Notes: generated by a model not told the origin, from the sequence alone. DNA of 64,000 nucleotides from Pseudomonas ekonensis (GCF_019145435.1 NZ_JAHSTS010000003.1:682001-746000), one strand, 5' to 3'; shown: positions 18,969 through 30,202, counted from the first letter of the stretch. Made by a program: numbers and translations.

Positions 18969-19588
18969 TGATCCTGCTGCAACTCTCGGCGGCTCAGGGG
19001 CCGGAAGAATGTGCCCTGGCAGTGGCCAAGGCATTGCTCAGGCTGCAGGCCGAAGCGGATGCCCAGGCCGTGGCGGTACGGATAGTCGAAGAAGAGCCGG
19101 GGCCGCGGCGCGGTACCTTGCGCTCGGTGTTGCTGGCACTGGATGGCGAGCAGGCCGAGCGCCTGGCGGATCACTGGACGGGCTCGCTGCAATGGACGTG
19201 CAACAGTCCGTACCGGCCGGGGCATGCGCGCAAGAACTGGTTCTTTGGGGGCGCACGGTTTGCGCCGCCGGCACCGGAATTGGCGAGCGAGATCCACTTC
19301 GAGACCTTGCGTTCGTCCGGGCCGGGTGGTCAGCATGTCAACACCACCGACTCGGCAGTGCGCGCCACGCACCTGGCCAGCGGCGTCAGCGTCAAGGTAC
19401 AGAGCGAGCGTAGCCAGCACGCCAACAAACGCTTGGCGCTGCTGCTCATCGGTCAACGCCTGGCGCAACAGGCAGAGCAGGTCGACAGCGAACTGCGCGC
19501 GGAGCGGCGGTTGTTCCATCACCGCATCGAGCGTGGCAATCCACGTCGGGTGTTTCGTGGCGAACGCTTCGAGCCGGCTGACGAGTAG
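18968..19588 (+). CDS. prfH: Peptide chain release factor homologue PrfH
   Basis: 206-residue release-factor-like protein with the GGQ peptidyl-tRNA hydrolysis loop (Gly120-Gly-Gln122 in [20 protein letters not shown]) and a short N-terminal domain in place of the stop-codon-recognition domain of RF1/RF2. The ATG at 18968 shares its A with the rtcB stop and has GGAGGG 8 bases before it. PrfH is thought to release peptides from ribosomes with a cleaved decoding centre so that RtcB can repair them. ArfB is another GGQ protein, but is shorter and has a basic tail; the linkage to rtcB decides for PrfH. Confidence 0.93.
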   Translation: MILLQLSAAQGPEECALAVAKALLRLQAEADAQAVAVRIVEEEPGPRRGTLRSVLLALDGEQAERLADHWTGSLQWTCNSPYRPGHARKNWFFGGARFAPPAPELASEIHFETLRSSGPGGQHVNTTDSAVRATHLASGVSVKVQSERSQHANKRLALLLIGQRLAQQAEQVDSELRAERRLFHHRIERGNPRRVFRGERFEPADE

Positions 19589-19741
19589 ATTGTGTGCGAA
19601 TAGTCGTCGAGCAAAAGTCAGGCCGGGCGGCGTAGGCGACGCCGGCCCCACAAAAACGGATGAGGAAAGGACCCGGCTCGCACTCGGGTTTACGAGTTGC
19701 AAAGGAGCATTCCGTATCTGAGGCGATTCCGCCAAAAACGC

Positions 19742-19768
19742 AAAAGCCGCGCATTCGCGCGGCTTTTT
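19742..19768. terminator. Bidirectional terminator between prfH and tRNA-Ile
   Basis: AAAAGCCGCGC (19742-19752), loop ATTC, GCGCGGCTTTT (19757-19767): a perfect 11-bp stem with T-runs on both sides. It can end the rtcB-prfH message on the plus strand and the tRNA transcript on the minus strand. Confidence 0.85.
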
Positions 19769-19774
19769 GATGTC

Positions 19775-19851
19775 TGGTGGGCCCACACGGACTCGAACCG
19801 TGGACCAAAGGATTATGAGTCCTCTGCTCTAACCGACTGAGCTATAGGCCC
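19775..19851 (-). tRNA. tRNA-Ile with CAU anticodon (tRNA-Ile2)
   Basis: The 77-nt minus-strand cloverleaf starts GGGCCTATAGCTCAG, has the anticodon arm GGACTCATAATCC (anticodon CAU) and a GGTTCGAGTCC T-arm, and ends with encoded CCA. A CAU tRNA with this acceptor stem is the isoleucine type whose C34 becomes lysidine by TilS, not elongator methionine. Confidence 0.95.
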
Positions 19852-19866
19852 TCAGTAGGCGGCGGA

Positions 19867-22800
19867 TTATAGCGACGGTTTGGCGGCTGTGCTATCCGAA
19901 AAATCCGATACGGCGATGCGCAGAAACGTGGCGGCGAACTCTTCGGGCGGCAAGGGCAGGCTGACGATGTAGCCCTGGATCTGTTCGCAGCCTTCGGCGG
20001 CGAGGAACTGCTCCTGGGCCTGGGACTCCACGCCTTCGGCGATCACGGTGAACTGCATGCTGCGGCCCAGGGCGATGATGGCGCGGACGATGGCTGCGTC
20101 GTGCGGGTCGTCGGGCAGGCCGCGGACGAAGGACTGGTCGATCTTGAGGATGTCCAGCGGCAGGCGCTTGAGGTAACTGAGCGAGGAATAGCCGGTGCCG
20201 AAGTCGTCGATGGCCAGTTGCACGCCCAGGCGCTTGAGCTGGTGCAGCACCGCGAGAGCCTCTTCGGCCTGGCTCATGATGAAGTTTTCGGTGATCTCCA
20301 ACTGCAAAAGGTCCGGCCTGAGGCGGTTGTCCTTGAGCAGTTGCTCGATGCGGCCCAGCAGGTTCGGCTGGCGCAGCTGGGCGCCGGCGAGGTTGACCGA
20401 CAGCGGTCCGAGGCTTTCGTAGATTTGGTTCCACTCGAACATCTGCCGGCAGGCGGTCTCCAGCACCCAGTCGCCGATCTGCAGGATCATGCCGTTCTCT
20501 TCGGCCAGCGGAATGAAATGCTCCGGCGGCACCTCGCCGAAGTTGGGGTGGCGCCAGCGGATCAGGGCTTCGGCGCCGACCAGGCGGTGGTCGTCGAGGC
20601 TGATTTTCGGCTGGTAGTAGAGGTACAGCTCATCGCGCTCGATGGCCCGGCGCAGTTCGTGCTCCAGGGCCACGCGTTCGCTGGCCTGGGCGGTGAGGTC
20701 GCGGGTGTAGCTTTCGACGCGGTTGCGGCCCTTGGCCTTGGAGCGGTACATCGCCGCGTCGGCGTTCTTGACCAGCGTGGCCACGTCGCAACCGTCCCGA
20801 GGGTAGAGGCTGGTGCCGATGCTGGCGCTGATGAAGAACTCGTGCTCGCCGGCCTGGAACGGCGCGCTGAAGCAGTGCAGCAGCTTGTTGGCGATGTGGT
20901 CGGCGTCGCTGGCCTGCTGCAGGCCGGGCAACAGGATGATGAACTCGTCGCCGCCCAGGCGGGCGACGGTGTCGATGTCGCGCAGCTGTTCCTTCAGGCG
21001 CACGGCGATGCCCTTGAGCAGCAGGTCGCCGACCGGGTGGCCGAGGCTGTCGTTGATGTGTTTGAAGCGGTCGAGGTCCAGGAACAGCACCGCGCCCTGG
21101 CCGCCGTCTTCTTGTTGGCTGTTCAGTGCCATGAGCAACCGGTTTTCGAACAGGGTGCGGTTCGGCAGGCCGGTGAGGGGGTCGTGGTGGGCCTGGTAGT
21201 CGAGCTTGGCCTGGGCGTGCTTGAGGCTGGAGATGTCGGCGAACACCGCGACGAAGTGGGTGATGGAGCGGTCGCGGTTGCGCACGGCGCTGATGGTCAG
21301 CCAGCTGGGGTAGAGTTCGCCGTTCTTGCGCCGGTTGGAGATTTCGCCCTGCCAGTGGCCTTCGTCGGTCAACTGGTGCCACATGGCGGCATAGAAGGCG
21401 CTGTCGTGCAGGCCCGACGCCAGCAAGCGAGGGGTGTGGCCCAGGGCCTCGCTTTCGCTGTAGCCGGTGATTTCGGTGAAGGCGCGGTTGACGGCGCTGA
21501 TGTGCTGCTGGGTGTCGGTGATCAGCACGCCTTCGGCGGTGCTTTCGAACACCGTGGCCGCCTGCTGCAGTTTCTCCTGCATCAGGTGCCGTTCGGTGAT
21601 GTCCCGGGCGATGGTCAGCATGCAGTCGTCCTCGCCGATCGGCAGCGGGCGGCTGGAGACCTCGCAGAGCCGGATCTGCCCGTCGCTGCGGCGGATGTGG
21701 CAGCTGAAGTCGCGCACGTAGCCGTCGCGGTGCAGCAGGTCGAGCATCTGCTTGCGTTCGTTGAGGTTGACCCAGATCCCGAGATCCAGCGCCGAGCGAT
21801 CCACCGACATGGCGCTGTTGTAGCCGGTGATGCGGCTGAAGCCTTCGTTGACCTCCAGCAGCAGACCGTCGCTCTGGCGCGACAGGAGCAGGCCGTCCGG
21901 CGAGGCATGGAACGCCTTGGCGAACTTTTCCTCGGAGGTCTGCAGCTGTTGCTGGGTTTCCTTGAGCTGGGAGATGTCGCGCACCACCACCACCAGGGCC
22001 GGCGTGGTGTCCAGGTCGAACGGTTCGGCGGAGATCAGGCCGGTGAACAGTTGGCCGTTGCTGCGCCGAAAGGGCATCTCCAGGTTGCGGATGCTGCCGG
22101 CCTGCAGGCGTTGCAGCAGGCCGGGGCCGACGCCGGGAATGCCCCAGATGTTGAGTTCGGTGGCGGTCTGGCCGATCACCTCTTCGGCCTTCAGCCCGAT
22201 CTGCTCTTCGAAGGCTTCGTTGACCTCCAGCAGGCAGCCGTCGGACAGCCGGGCGATGACCAGGATGTCCGGGCACTGCTGGAACACCGAGGCGAATTTC
22301 TGTTCCGACAGCCGCAGCGCTTCTTCCGTGCGCTTGGCTTCGCTGATGTCGATCATCAGGCCGCGCATCACCGGCTCGTGGCCGTGTTCGATCAGGCTGA
22401 CGATGTCGCGGACCCACAGGCAGCGGCCGTCGGCGGTGATCACCCGGTAGTCCAGGCTGTGGTCGCGCCCGGCCTGCACCTCGTGGTCGCAGAAGGTCTG
22501 GGCCCGGGTCAGGTCCGCCGGGTGGATGATGTTGCGCCAGAAGCCGGGGATCAGCCAGTGGGAGAGCGGATAACCGAGCAGATCCTCGGCGTGGGGCGAG
22601 ACGTAGCTGTAGGTGAAATCGCTGATCCGCGCTTCCCAGGCGATGGCCGACAGGCTCTCCACCAGGCCCCGGTAGTGGTACTCGCTGCTGCGCAGCTCCT
22701 GTTCGAGATCGATACGCCGGGCGATCTCCGAACTCAGGCGGCGGTTGATGCGGATCACCACCGCCAGCACGCTGAACAGCAACAGCAGGCCCGGCAGGCC

Positions 22801-23613
22801 GTATATCAGAAGATCCGACCAGAATGTCCGGTGATCGAGGACGTTGCCGACCCAATGCTCCTGGATACTGCTGATTTCCTCCGGAGACATGTCGGCGAGC
22901 ACCTTGTCCAGGATGGTCACCAGCATCTTGTTGTCCCGGGGGACGGCCATCGCCAGCTGGTAGCGGTAGGGTGTCTCGCCGCTGACGTACAGGCCGTCGA
23001 GCTTGAGTTGGCGCAGGCTCCAGACGCTGGAGGCGAGGTCGCCGACCACGGCGTCCACCTCGTCGGTGGCCAGGGCCTGGAGCGCCGAACTGACGTTGGG
23101 CATGGCCACCAGGTTCAGGTCGGGGTGGTGGGTGCGCAGCAATTCATGGGGTGCGTAGTTTTCCACCACGGCGATTTTCAGGCCGTACAGATCGTCCAGT
23201 TTGCGCGGCTGCGGGCCACCGACGTGGGCGAGGATGACGATCGGGAAGTCCAGGTACGGACGGGTGAACGCCAGGTAGGTCTGGCGCTCCGGGGTGGACA
23301 TGATGCCCGGCAGCAGGTCCAGGCTGCCCTGTTTCGCTTGCTCCAGCACCACCGTCCAGCTCACCGGCTCTATGGGCGTGAGCTTGATTGCCAGGCGCTG
23401 GCGGATCACGTCGATGTAGTCCGCCGCCAGGCCCTGGTAGCGGTTCTGGTCGTCCCGGAACTCGAAGGGCGGCCACGAGGCGTCCACGCCCAGGCGCAAG
23501 TCCGGGTGAGCCGCCAGCCAGGCACGTTCTTCGTCGGTCAGAGTCAGCGCGCCAGCCGTTGCGGTCCAGGTGATCAGCGACAGCAAAAAAAGCACGGTCG
23601 GCAGTCTGGGCAT
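19867..23613 (-). CDS. rmcA: c-di-GMP phosphodiesterase/diguanylate cyclase RmcA
   Basis: 1248-residue inner-membrane c-di-GMP enzyme. Order: signal peptide/TM (MPRLPTVLFLLSLITW), periplasmic solute-binding (SBP_bac_3-like) domain (about 28-260), TM helix (about 270-290, YGLPGLLLLFSVLAVVIRI), four PAS/PAC repeats (about 318-805), GGDEF (about 820-985) and EAL (about 990-1240). The GGDEF motif is intact with an RDID inhibitory site five residues upstream; EALIRW and DDFGTGYSS of the EAL domain are intact. I use ATG 23613 because a signal sequence follows; 31 codons of open frame precede it. Architecture and position next to rpoD match RmcA (PA0575), a redox/phenazine-responsive c-di-GMP degrader. 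Confidence 0.92.
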   Translation of the reverse strand: MPRLPTVLFLLSLITWTATAGALTLTDEERAWLAAHPDLRLGVDASWPPFEFRDDQNRYQGLAADYIDVIRQRLAIKLTPIEPVSWTVVLEQAKQGSLDLLPGIMSTPERQTYLAFTRPYLDFPIVILAHVGGPQPRKLDDLYGLKIAVVENYAPHELLRTHHPDLNLVAMPNVSSALQALATDEVDAVVGDLASSVWSLRQLKLDGLYVSGETPYRYQLAMAVPRDNKMLVTILDKVLADMSPEEISSIQEHWVGNVLDHRTFWSDLLIYGLPGLLLLFSVLAVVIRINRRLSSEIARRIDLEQELRSSEYHYRGLVESLSAIAWEARISDFTYSYVSPHAEDLLGYPLSHWLIPGFWRNIIHPADLTRAQTFCDHEVQAGRDHSLDYRVITADGRCLWVRDIVSLIEHGHEPVMRGLMIDISEAKRTEEALRLSEQKFASVFQQCPDILVIARLSDGCLLEVNEAFEEQIGLKAEEVIGQTATELNIWGIPGVGPGLLQRLQAGSIRNLEMPFRRSNGQLFTGLISAEPFDLDTTPALVVVVRDISQLKETQQQLQTSEEKFAKAFHASPDGLLLSRQSDGLLLEVNEGFSRITGYNSAMSVDRSALDLGIWVNLNERKQMLDLLHRDGYVRDFSCHIRRSDGQIRLCEVSSRPLPIGEDDCMLTIARDITERHLMQEKLQQAATVFESTAEGVLITDTQQHISAVNRAFTEITGYSESEALGHTPRLLASGLHDSAFYAAMWHQLTDEGHWQGEISNRRKNGELYPSWLTISAVRNRDRSITHFVAVFADISSLKHAQAKLDYQAHHDPLTGLPNRTLFENRLLMALNSQQEDGGQGAVLFLDLDRFKHINDSLGHPVGDLLLKGIAVRLKEQLRDIDTVARLGGDEFIILLPGLQQASDADHIANKLLHCFSAPFQAGEHEFFISASIGTSLYPRDGCDVATLVKNADAAMYRSKAKGRNRVESYTRDLTAQASERVALEHELRRAIERDELYLYYQPKISLDDHRLVGAEALIRWRHPNFGEVPPEHFIPLAEENGMILQIGDWVLETACRQMFEWNQIYESLGPLSVNLAGAQLRQPNLLGRIEQLLKDNRLRPDLLQLEITENFIMSQAEEALAVLHQLKRLGVQLAIDDFGTGYSSLSYLKRLPLDILKIDQSFVRGLPDDPHDAAIVRAIIALGRSMQFTVIAEGVESQAQEQFLAAEGCEQIQGYIVSLPLPPEEFAATFLRIAVSDFSDSTAAKPSL

Positions 23614-23698
23614 AACGGTCTCGTTATGGCACGGGGGAATGTTTCGAGTGTAGACGGGCTGCGCGGGGGGAGGGAGGGGCGGGGGATTTAATCTGCCG

Positions 23699-23730
23699 CA
23701 AAACAAAACCCCCGGCCTGGGCCGGGGGTT
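23699..23730 (-). terminator. Rho-independent terminator of rpoD
   Basis: On the minus strand AACCCCCGGC-CCAG-GCCGGGGGTT is followed by TTGTTTT; 7 bases after the rpoD stop. Perfect 10-bp GC-rich stem. Confidence 0.92.
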
Positions 23731-23736
23731 CTGGTG

Positions 23737-25584
<1,848 letters not shown>

Positions 25585-25651
25585 AACACCCTATCCACTG
25601 AAGGTCTTGGCGGGCAAAAAACAAGCCGAGGATTATACCTGAGCTATGACC

Positions 25652-27619
25652 TCACGCGCCAGTTGAGGTCGGGTTTGAAGCGGGAACATTGCGACTCAAC
25701 AGGTCGCGCAGCTGGTTTTTTTCGTCGCTGCTCAGTTCGCTTTGACGGGCTTTTCTGAGCAGTTGTTCCAGATTCCGTTCGCGTTGACGGGCTGACAGAC
25801 TGGAAATGGTGTCGAAAAACTGTTGTTCAAGGTTGTCTCCGTCGATCAGCCATTCCTTCTCGGCCAGCGCCCTGAGCAGGCGACCTTGTTCGGTTCCGTG
25901 CCATCGCGCGATCAACTGAATTGAGTTTAGCTTGGGATTCTTCTGTACGGCTTCGAGCAGGGCCACCAGCAATTGCGCGTTGGTCTGGCTTTCGTCCGCG
26001 AAGTGCCCGGCGTCCTCGACCTTCTCCGCCAGTTGCGGATGGTGCAGCAAGGTCCGCAGGGCGGCCTGGATCGGCGGCTCGACCGCGGCAGGCACCCGGG
26101 GTGTGCGCGGCTGGTCGCGGTCCCCGCCGCGCTTGCCGTTCTTGTCCCAGGGCTTCTTTTCCCACTTCTTGCCGCCGGAACCGGATTTCTTCGGCGTCCA
26201 CTCCTGCTGCGGCGCGTACATTTCCGCCGCTTGCGGTTGATGGTAGTCGCTGTAGTCCGGCATCGCCCCGTAATCGATACCGGGATCGTACGCCGGCGGC
26301 GCTTCCTGCGGCGCGCTCTGGGCCAGTTGGCTGACGGTTTCGCTGTTCAGGCCGGTGATTTCGGTCAGGCGCTGACGCATCAGGATCCGCAGGTTGGCGC
26401 CCGGCACCTTTTCGATCAGCGGTGCCGCGAGGGTGACCATGTGCGCCTTGCCCTCGAGCGAACGGGGATCGGCCTCTTCGGTCAGTTGCTGGAAGAAGTA
26501 GTCCGCCAGCGGCTGCGCATGTTGGTTGATCCGGGCGCGGAAGGCATCGGTGCCCTCGGCGCGGATCAGCGTATCCGGGTCTTCGCCTTCGGGCAGGAAC
26601 AGAAAACGCGCGCGTCGGCCGTCCTGCAGGCTCGACAGCGTGGCTTCCAGGGCGCGCCAGGCGGCGTTGCGGCCGGCCTGGTCGCCGTCGAAGCAGAACA
26701 GGACGTTGGGCACCACGCGGAACAGGCGCTTCATGTGCTCTTCGCTGGTCGCCGTGCCAAGCGTCGCGACGCCGTTGCGCAGGCCTTGCTGGGCCAGGGC
26801 GATGACGTCCATGTAGCCCTCGACGACGATGATCTCGTCGAGGTTGCGGTTGTTCTTGCGGGCTTCGTACAGGCCGTAGAGTTCCTGGCCCTTGTGGAAC
26901 ACCGGAGTCTCCGGCGAGTTCAGGTACTTGGGCTTGTCGTCCCCCAGCACCCTGCCGCCGAACGCGATGATCCGGCCGCGGGTGTCGCGGATCGGGAACA
27001 TCACCCGGTCGCGGAAGCGGTCGTAGCGCTTGCCGGTCTCGGCGTTCTCGATCAGCAGCCCGGCATCGATCATGGCCTTTTGCTGCAGGGTGTCGCTGCT
27101 CAAGTGCTTGAACAGGTTGTCCCAGCCCGGCGGGGCGAACCCCAGGCCGAAGTCCCGGGCGATCTCGCCGGTCAGGCCACGGCCCTTGAGGTAGTCCACG
27201 GCGGCCTTGCGCGCCGGGTGGCTCTTGAGCGCCTGCCGGTAGAAGTCGGCCGCCGCGGTCAGCAGCGGGTACAGCGGCGAATCGGTCGGCTGGCGCGGCT
27301 TGTGCGAACGGCCGCCTTCCTCCCGCGGGACTTCCATGCCGGCGGCCTTGGCCAGGTCCTCGACCGCCTGGGGGAAATCCAGGTTGTCGTGGTCCATGAG
27401 GAAGCCGAGGGCGTTGCCGCCCGCGCCGCAGCCGAAGCAGTAGTAGAACTGCTTGTCGGGGCTGACGCTGAACGACGGGGTCTTTTCCTTGTGGAACGGG
27501 CAGCACGCGGTGAAGTTCTTGCCGGCCTTCTTCAATTGCACGCGCGAACTGACCACGTCGACGATGTCGGTGCGGTTCAGAAGGTCGTCAATGAAGCTCT
27601 GGGGGATCAACCCGGCCAT
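25652..27619 (-). CDS. dnaG: DNA primase DnaG
   Basis: 655-residue primase that makes RNA primers at the replication fork. The N-terminal zinc ribbon has Cys40, His43, Cys61, Cys64 (CCPFH and YCFGCG). The TOPRIM core has IVVEGYMDVIAL and the FDGDQAGR metal block; the C-terminal helicase-binding domain follows a low-complexity Pro/Gly/Lys linker. Start chosen at MAGLIPQSF, the conserved N-terminus; a TTG eight codons upstream (27643) is in frame. Second gene of the rpsU-dnaG-rpoD cluster. Confidence 0.96.
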   Translation of the reverse strand: MAGLIPQSFIDDLLNRTDIVDVVSSRVQLKKAGKNFTACCPFHKEKTPSFSVSPDKQFYYCFGCGAGGNALGFLMDHDNLDFPQAVEDLAKAAGMEVPREEGGRSHKPRQPTDSPLYPLLTAAADFYRQALKSHPARKAAVDYLKGRGLTGEIARDFGLGFAPPGWDNLFKHLSSDTLQQKAMIDAGLLIENAETGKRYDRFRDRVMFPIRDTRGRIIAFGGRVLGDDKPKYLNSPETPVFHKGQELYGLYEARKNNRNLDEIIVVEGYMDVIALAQQGLRNGVATLGTATSEEHMKRLFRVVPNVLFCFDGDQAGRNAAWRALEATLSSLQDGRRARFLFLPEGEDPDTLIRAEGTDAFRARINQHAQPLADYFFQQLTEEADPRSLEGKAHMVTLAAPLIEKVPGANLRILMRQRLTEITGLNSETVSQLAQSAPQEAPPAYDPGIDYGAMPDYSDYHQPQAAEMYAPQQEWTPKKSGSGGKKWEKKPWDKNGKRGGDRDQPRTPRVPAAVEPPIQAALRTLLHHPQLAEKVEDAGHFADESQTNAQLLVALLEAVQKNPKLNSIQLIARWHGTEQGRLLRALAEKEWLIDGDNLEQQFFDTISSLSARQRERNLEQLLRKARQSELSSDEKNQLRDLLSRNVPASNPTSTGA

Positions 27620-28042
27620 GGCGTTCTCGTCGTCTGCGCTCAAAGGATCCGATGCGATGGGCGCAAAGGACGTGGCTCATCCGGCGGGGCGCGTGCTTTC
27701 GGCGGCTCGACCGGTGTCGTCTGCGTGATCGCTGTCGGGAAGTGTATCTGCCGAAATTCCCTTGGCGTTAGCAGCCATCGGATTCCGACCGTTTGAAAGT
27801 GTTGCGCTGAATCCGCTGACGGCCGGTATGCGGCCTCGGATAGCTCATGAAGCAGGCAGGTGCCTTGGGCTGATCGTCGTGAGAGGAATCAGTGGGTGTG
27901 CTCGTCGGCAGCCTTGAAAGGCCCGTCAGAAAAGACGTGCACCGCTGGCAAAGGAGCCAGGCCTGACGCGGTGAAGCGGATTTGTCTCGGTCGCATGTGC
28001 GGCTTCGACGGTGAAGCATCAAGCGTTTTCCGCAAATGCCAT
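27620..28042 (-). other. Long rpsU-dnaG spacer without a recognisable gene
   Basis: About 420 bases on the path from rpsU to dnaG. I find no protein I can identify: the minus-strand frame 27768-28022 (84 codons) has an Arg/Ser-rich, unfamiliar product. P. aeruginosa carries a GatB/YqeY-type gene (PA0578, memory) here; no trace of it is legible. The stretch must hold the dnaG/rpoD promoter. Confidence 0.5.
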
Positions 28043-28065
28043 AAGCCCGGCGGAAGGCCGGGCTT
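28043..28065 (-). terminator. Hairpin after rpsU
   Basis: AAGCCCGGC-GGAAG-GCCGGGCTT, a perfect 9-bp stem 30 bases after the rpsU stop. There is no real T-run on the minus strand, so it may be a processing or stability element, or a leaky terminator as known between rpsU and dnaG in enterobacteria. Confidence 0.65.
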
Positions 28066-28094
28066 GGCAGAAGCTTGCTACGAACGTCTGCGTA

Positions 28095-28310
28095 TCAGTA
28101 CAGACGAACGGCGCGGCGCTGTTCGCGCTGAACTTTCTTGGCGTGACGCTTAACAGCGGCTGCTGCCTTGCGCTTACGCTCGGAAGTTGGCTTCTCGTAA
28201 AATTCGCGGCTACGAACTTCAGCCAGTACACCGGCTTTTTCGCAGGAGCGCTTGAAACGACGCAGAGCTACGTCGAAGGGTTCATTCTCTTTAACTTTGA
28301 CGGCTGGCAT
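28095..28310 (-). CDS. rpsU: 30S ribosomal protein S21
   Basis: 71-residue S21, [26 protein letters not shown] at the N-terminus and a very basic tail ([23 protein letters not shown]). It is needed for base-pairing of the 16S 3' end with mRNA. GAAGG precedes the ATG. First gene of the macromolecular-synthesis cluster and divergent from tsaD. Length is exactly as expected. Confidence 0.98.
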
Positions 28311-28509
28311 CCAGAGCTACCTTCATTCATTACCGGGGTCAACATCCTCGCGGCAAAAGAGCACTTGAAGACGTCGGTTTTTAAGGGTTGCGGATGTTAA
28401 CCCCTCAACGCTCGGAATGCAAAGCCTCTGATCGAAAACCGCTGGTCGGAGCATCACGCGGCGACTATCATGCGCGCCTTCGAATTTAGCCTAAACAAGG
28501 CCAGAACCC

Positions 28510-29538
28510 ATGCTAGTACTGGGATTGGAAACGTCCTGCGACGAAACCGGCGTCGCGCTCTACGACAGTGAACGCGGCCTTCTGGCGGACGCGCTGTTCA
28601 GTCAGATCGACCTGCACCGCGTCTACGGCGGCGTGGTGCCGGAGCTGGCCTCCCGCGACCACGTCAAGCGCATGCTGCCGCTGATCCGGCAGGTGCTGGC
28701 GGAGGCCGACTGCGTGCCGACCGAGATCGACGCGATCGCCTACACCGCAGGCCCCGGCCTGGTCGGAGCCCTGCTGGTGGGCGCCTCCTGCGCCCAGGCG
28801 CTGGCGTTCGCCTGGGGCATTCCGGCGCTGGGCGTGCACCACATGGAAGGCCATCTGCTGGCGCCGATGCTCGAGGCGCAGCCGCCGGAGTTTCCGTTCG
28901 TCGCTTTGTTGGTCTCCGGTGGCCATACGCAACTGGTCCAGGTCGATGGCATCGGCCAATACGCCTTGCTCGGCGAAACCCTCGACGATGCCGCCGGCGA
29001 AGCCTTCGACAAGACCGCCAAGATGATGGGGCTGAACTATCCGGGCGGGCCCGAGATCGCCAAGGCCGCCGAGCGGGGCGTTGCCGGCCGGTTCACCTTC
29101 CCGCGTCCGATGTGCGACCGTCCGGGCCTTGATTTCAGTTTCAGCGGCCTGAAGACCTTCGCCCTCAACACCTGGCAACAGAGCGTCAGCGCCGGGGACG
29201 ACGGCGAGCAAGCCCGTTGCGACATCGCGCTGGCGTTCCAGCAGGCCGTGGTGGAGACTTTGACCATCAAGTGCAAGCGTGCCCTCAAGCAAGCCGGCAT
29301 GAAGCGCCTGGTGATCGCCGGCGGCGTCAGCGCCAACCGGGCGTTGCGTGCGTCGCTGGAGAAGATGCTCGGCGACATGAAGGGCAGCGTGTTCTACGCC
29401 CGTCCCCAGTTCTGCACCGACAACGGCGCGATGATCGCGTTCGCCGGTTGCCAGCGGTTGCAGGCCGGCCAGCAGGAAAGCCTGGCGATCACCGTGCAGG
29501 CGCGCTGGCCGATGGAGCAGTTGTCCGCGCTGGGATGA
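28510..29538 (+). CDS. tsaD: tRNA N6-threonylcarbamoyladenosine transferase TsaD
   Basis: 342-residue TsaD (Kae1/Gcp, ASKHA fold) that transfers the threonylcarbamoyl group to A37 of ANN-decoding tRNAs, with TsaB and TsaE. The iron site is HHMEGH with His111 and His115; the [11 protein letters not shown] start and VSGGHTQL phosphate loop are intact. Divergent from rpsU, with a possible -10 (TATCAT) near 28474. It ends 20 bases from the convergent plsY gene. Confidence 0.97.
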   Translation: MLVLGLETSCDETGVALYDSERGLLADALFSQIDLHRVYGGVVPELASRDHVKRMLPLIRQVLAEADCVPTEIDAIAYTAGPGLVGALLVGASCAQALAFAWGIPALGVHHMEGHLLAPMLEAQPPEFPFVALLVSGGHTQLVQVDGIGQYALLGETLDDAAGEAFDKTAKMMGLNYPGGPEIAKAAERGVAGRFTFPRPMCDRPGLDFSFSGLKTFALNTWQQSVSAGDDGEQARCDIALAFQQAVVETLTIKCKRALKQAGMKRLVIAGGVSANRALRASLEKMLGDMKGSVFYARPQFCTDNGAMIAFAGCQRLQAGQQESLAITVQARWPMEQLSALG

Positions 29539-29558
29539 GCGTCGTTCAAGGACGGCAT

Positions 29559-30128
29559 TCAAAAATGCCGTTCGCGCCCGGCGAACAGGTCGCGTAGATT
29601 GCCCCGGTGCCGCCAGACGATCAGCAGCGTGAGCGTGCTCATCGGCAGCAGTGCGGCCGGTTCCTGCCAGGCCAGCAGCGGCAGGGTGAGGGGGGTGGCG
29701 ATCAGGGCCGCGAGCGAGCTGGTGCGGGTCAGGTAGAACGTCAGCAGCCAGGCGCCTATGGCCAGCAGCGCGGCGGGCGGATACAGCCCCAGCAGCATGC
29801 CGGCCGCCGTGGCGACGCCTTTGCCGCCGCGGAAACGGAAATACAGCGGGAACAGGTGACCGATCACGGCGCAGACGCCGATCCAGGCCTGGTCCTGCAG
29901 CGACAGGCCGGCCGCCGAAGCGATCAGCACCGGCAGCAGGCCTTTGCACAGATCGCCGAGCAAGGTCAGGACCGCCAGTTTGCGGCCGGCCAGGCGCAGC
30001 ATGTTGGTGGCGCCGGCATTGCCCGAGCCGCTCATTCGCGGATCCGGGTTTCCGGTCAGGCGGCTGAGCAAGATGGCGAAGGACAGCGAGCCGAGCAGGT
30101 AGGCGAAAACCGCCAGTGACCAAAACAT
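29559..30128 (-). CDS. plsY: Acyl-phosphate glycerol-3-phosphate acyltransferase PlsY
   Basis: 189-residue inner-membrane enzyme that acylates glycerol 3-phosphate with acyl phosphate, the first step of phospholipid synthesis. About five transmembrane segments and the family motifs [13 protein letters not shown] and [12 protein letters not shown] are visible. Convergent with tsaD, divergent from folB. Length normal. Confidence 0.96.
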   Translation of the reverse strand: MFWSLAVFAYLLGSLSFAILLSRLTGNPDPRMSGSGNAGATNMLRLAGRKLAVLTLLGDLCKGLLPVLIASAAGLSLQDQAWIGVCAVIGHLFPLYFRFRGGKGVATAAGMLLGLYPPAALLAIGAWLLTFYLTRTSSLAALIATPLTLPLLAWQEPAALLPMSTLTLLIVWRHRGNLRDLFAGRERHF

Positions 30129-30202
30129 GCTAACTATTCCGGGCGAGGACGCCCTGATTCTAACGGCGCAACGCGCCCTTGTCGTGCAACGGAGAAAAGT
30201 GC

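Noticed and set aside
19589..19774. Attachment-site duplicate of the tRNA-Ile 3' end near prfH
   Set aside because: No direct repeat of the tRNA 3' end is visible on the far side of the rtcB-prfH cassette, and no integrase gene is present.
20101..23691. 1196-codon open frame antisense to rmcA
   Set aside because: Mirror of the codon pattern of rmcA; low-complexity product without domains.
27768..28022. 84-codon minus-strand frame in the rpsU-dnaG gap as a YqeY remnant
   Set aside because: No similarity to the expected YqeY sequence that I can see; Ser/Arg/Cys-rich.
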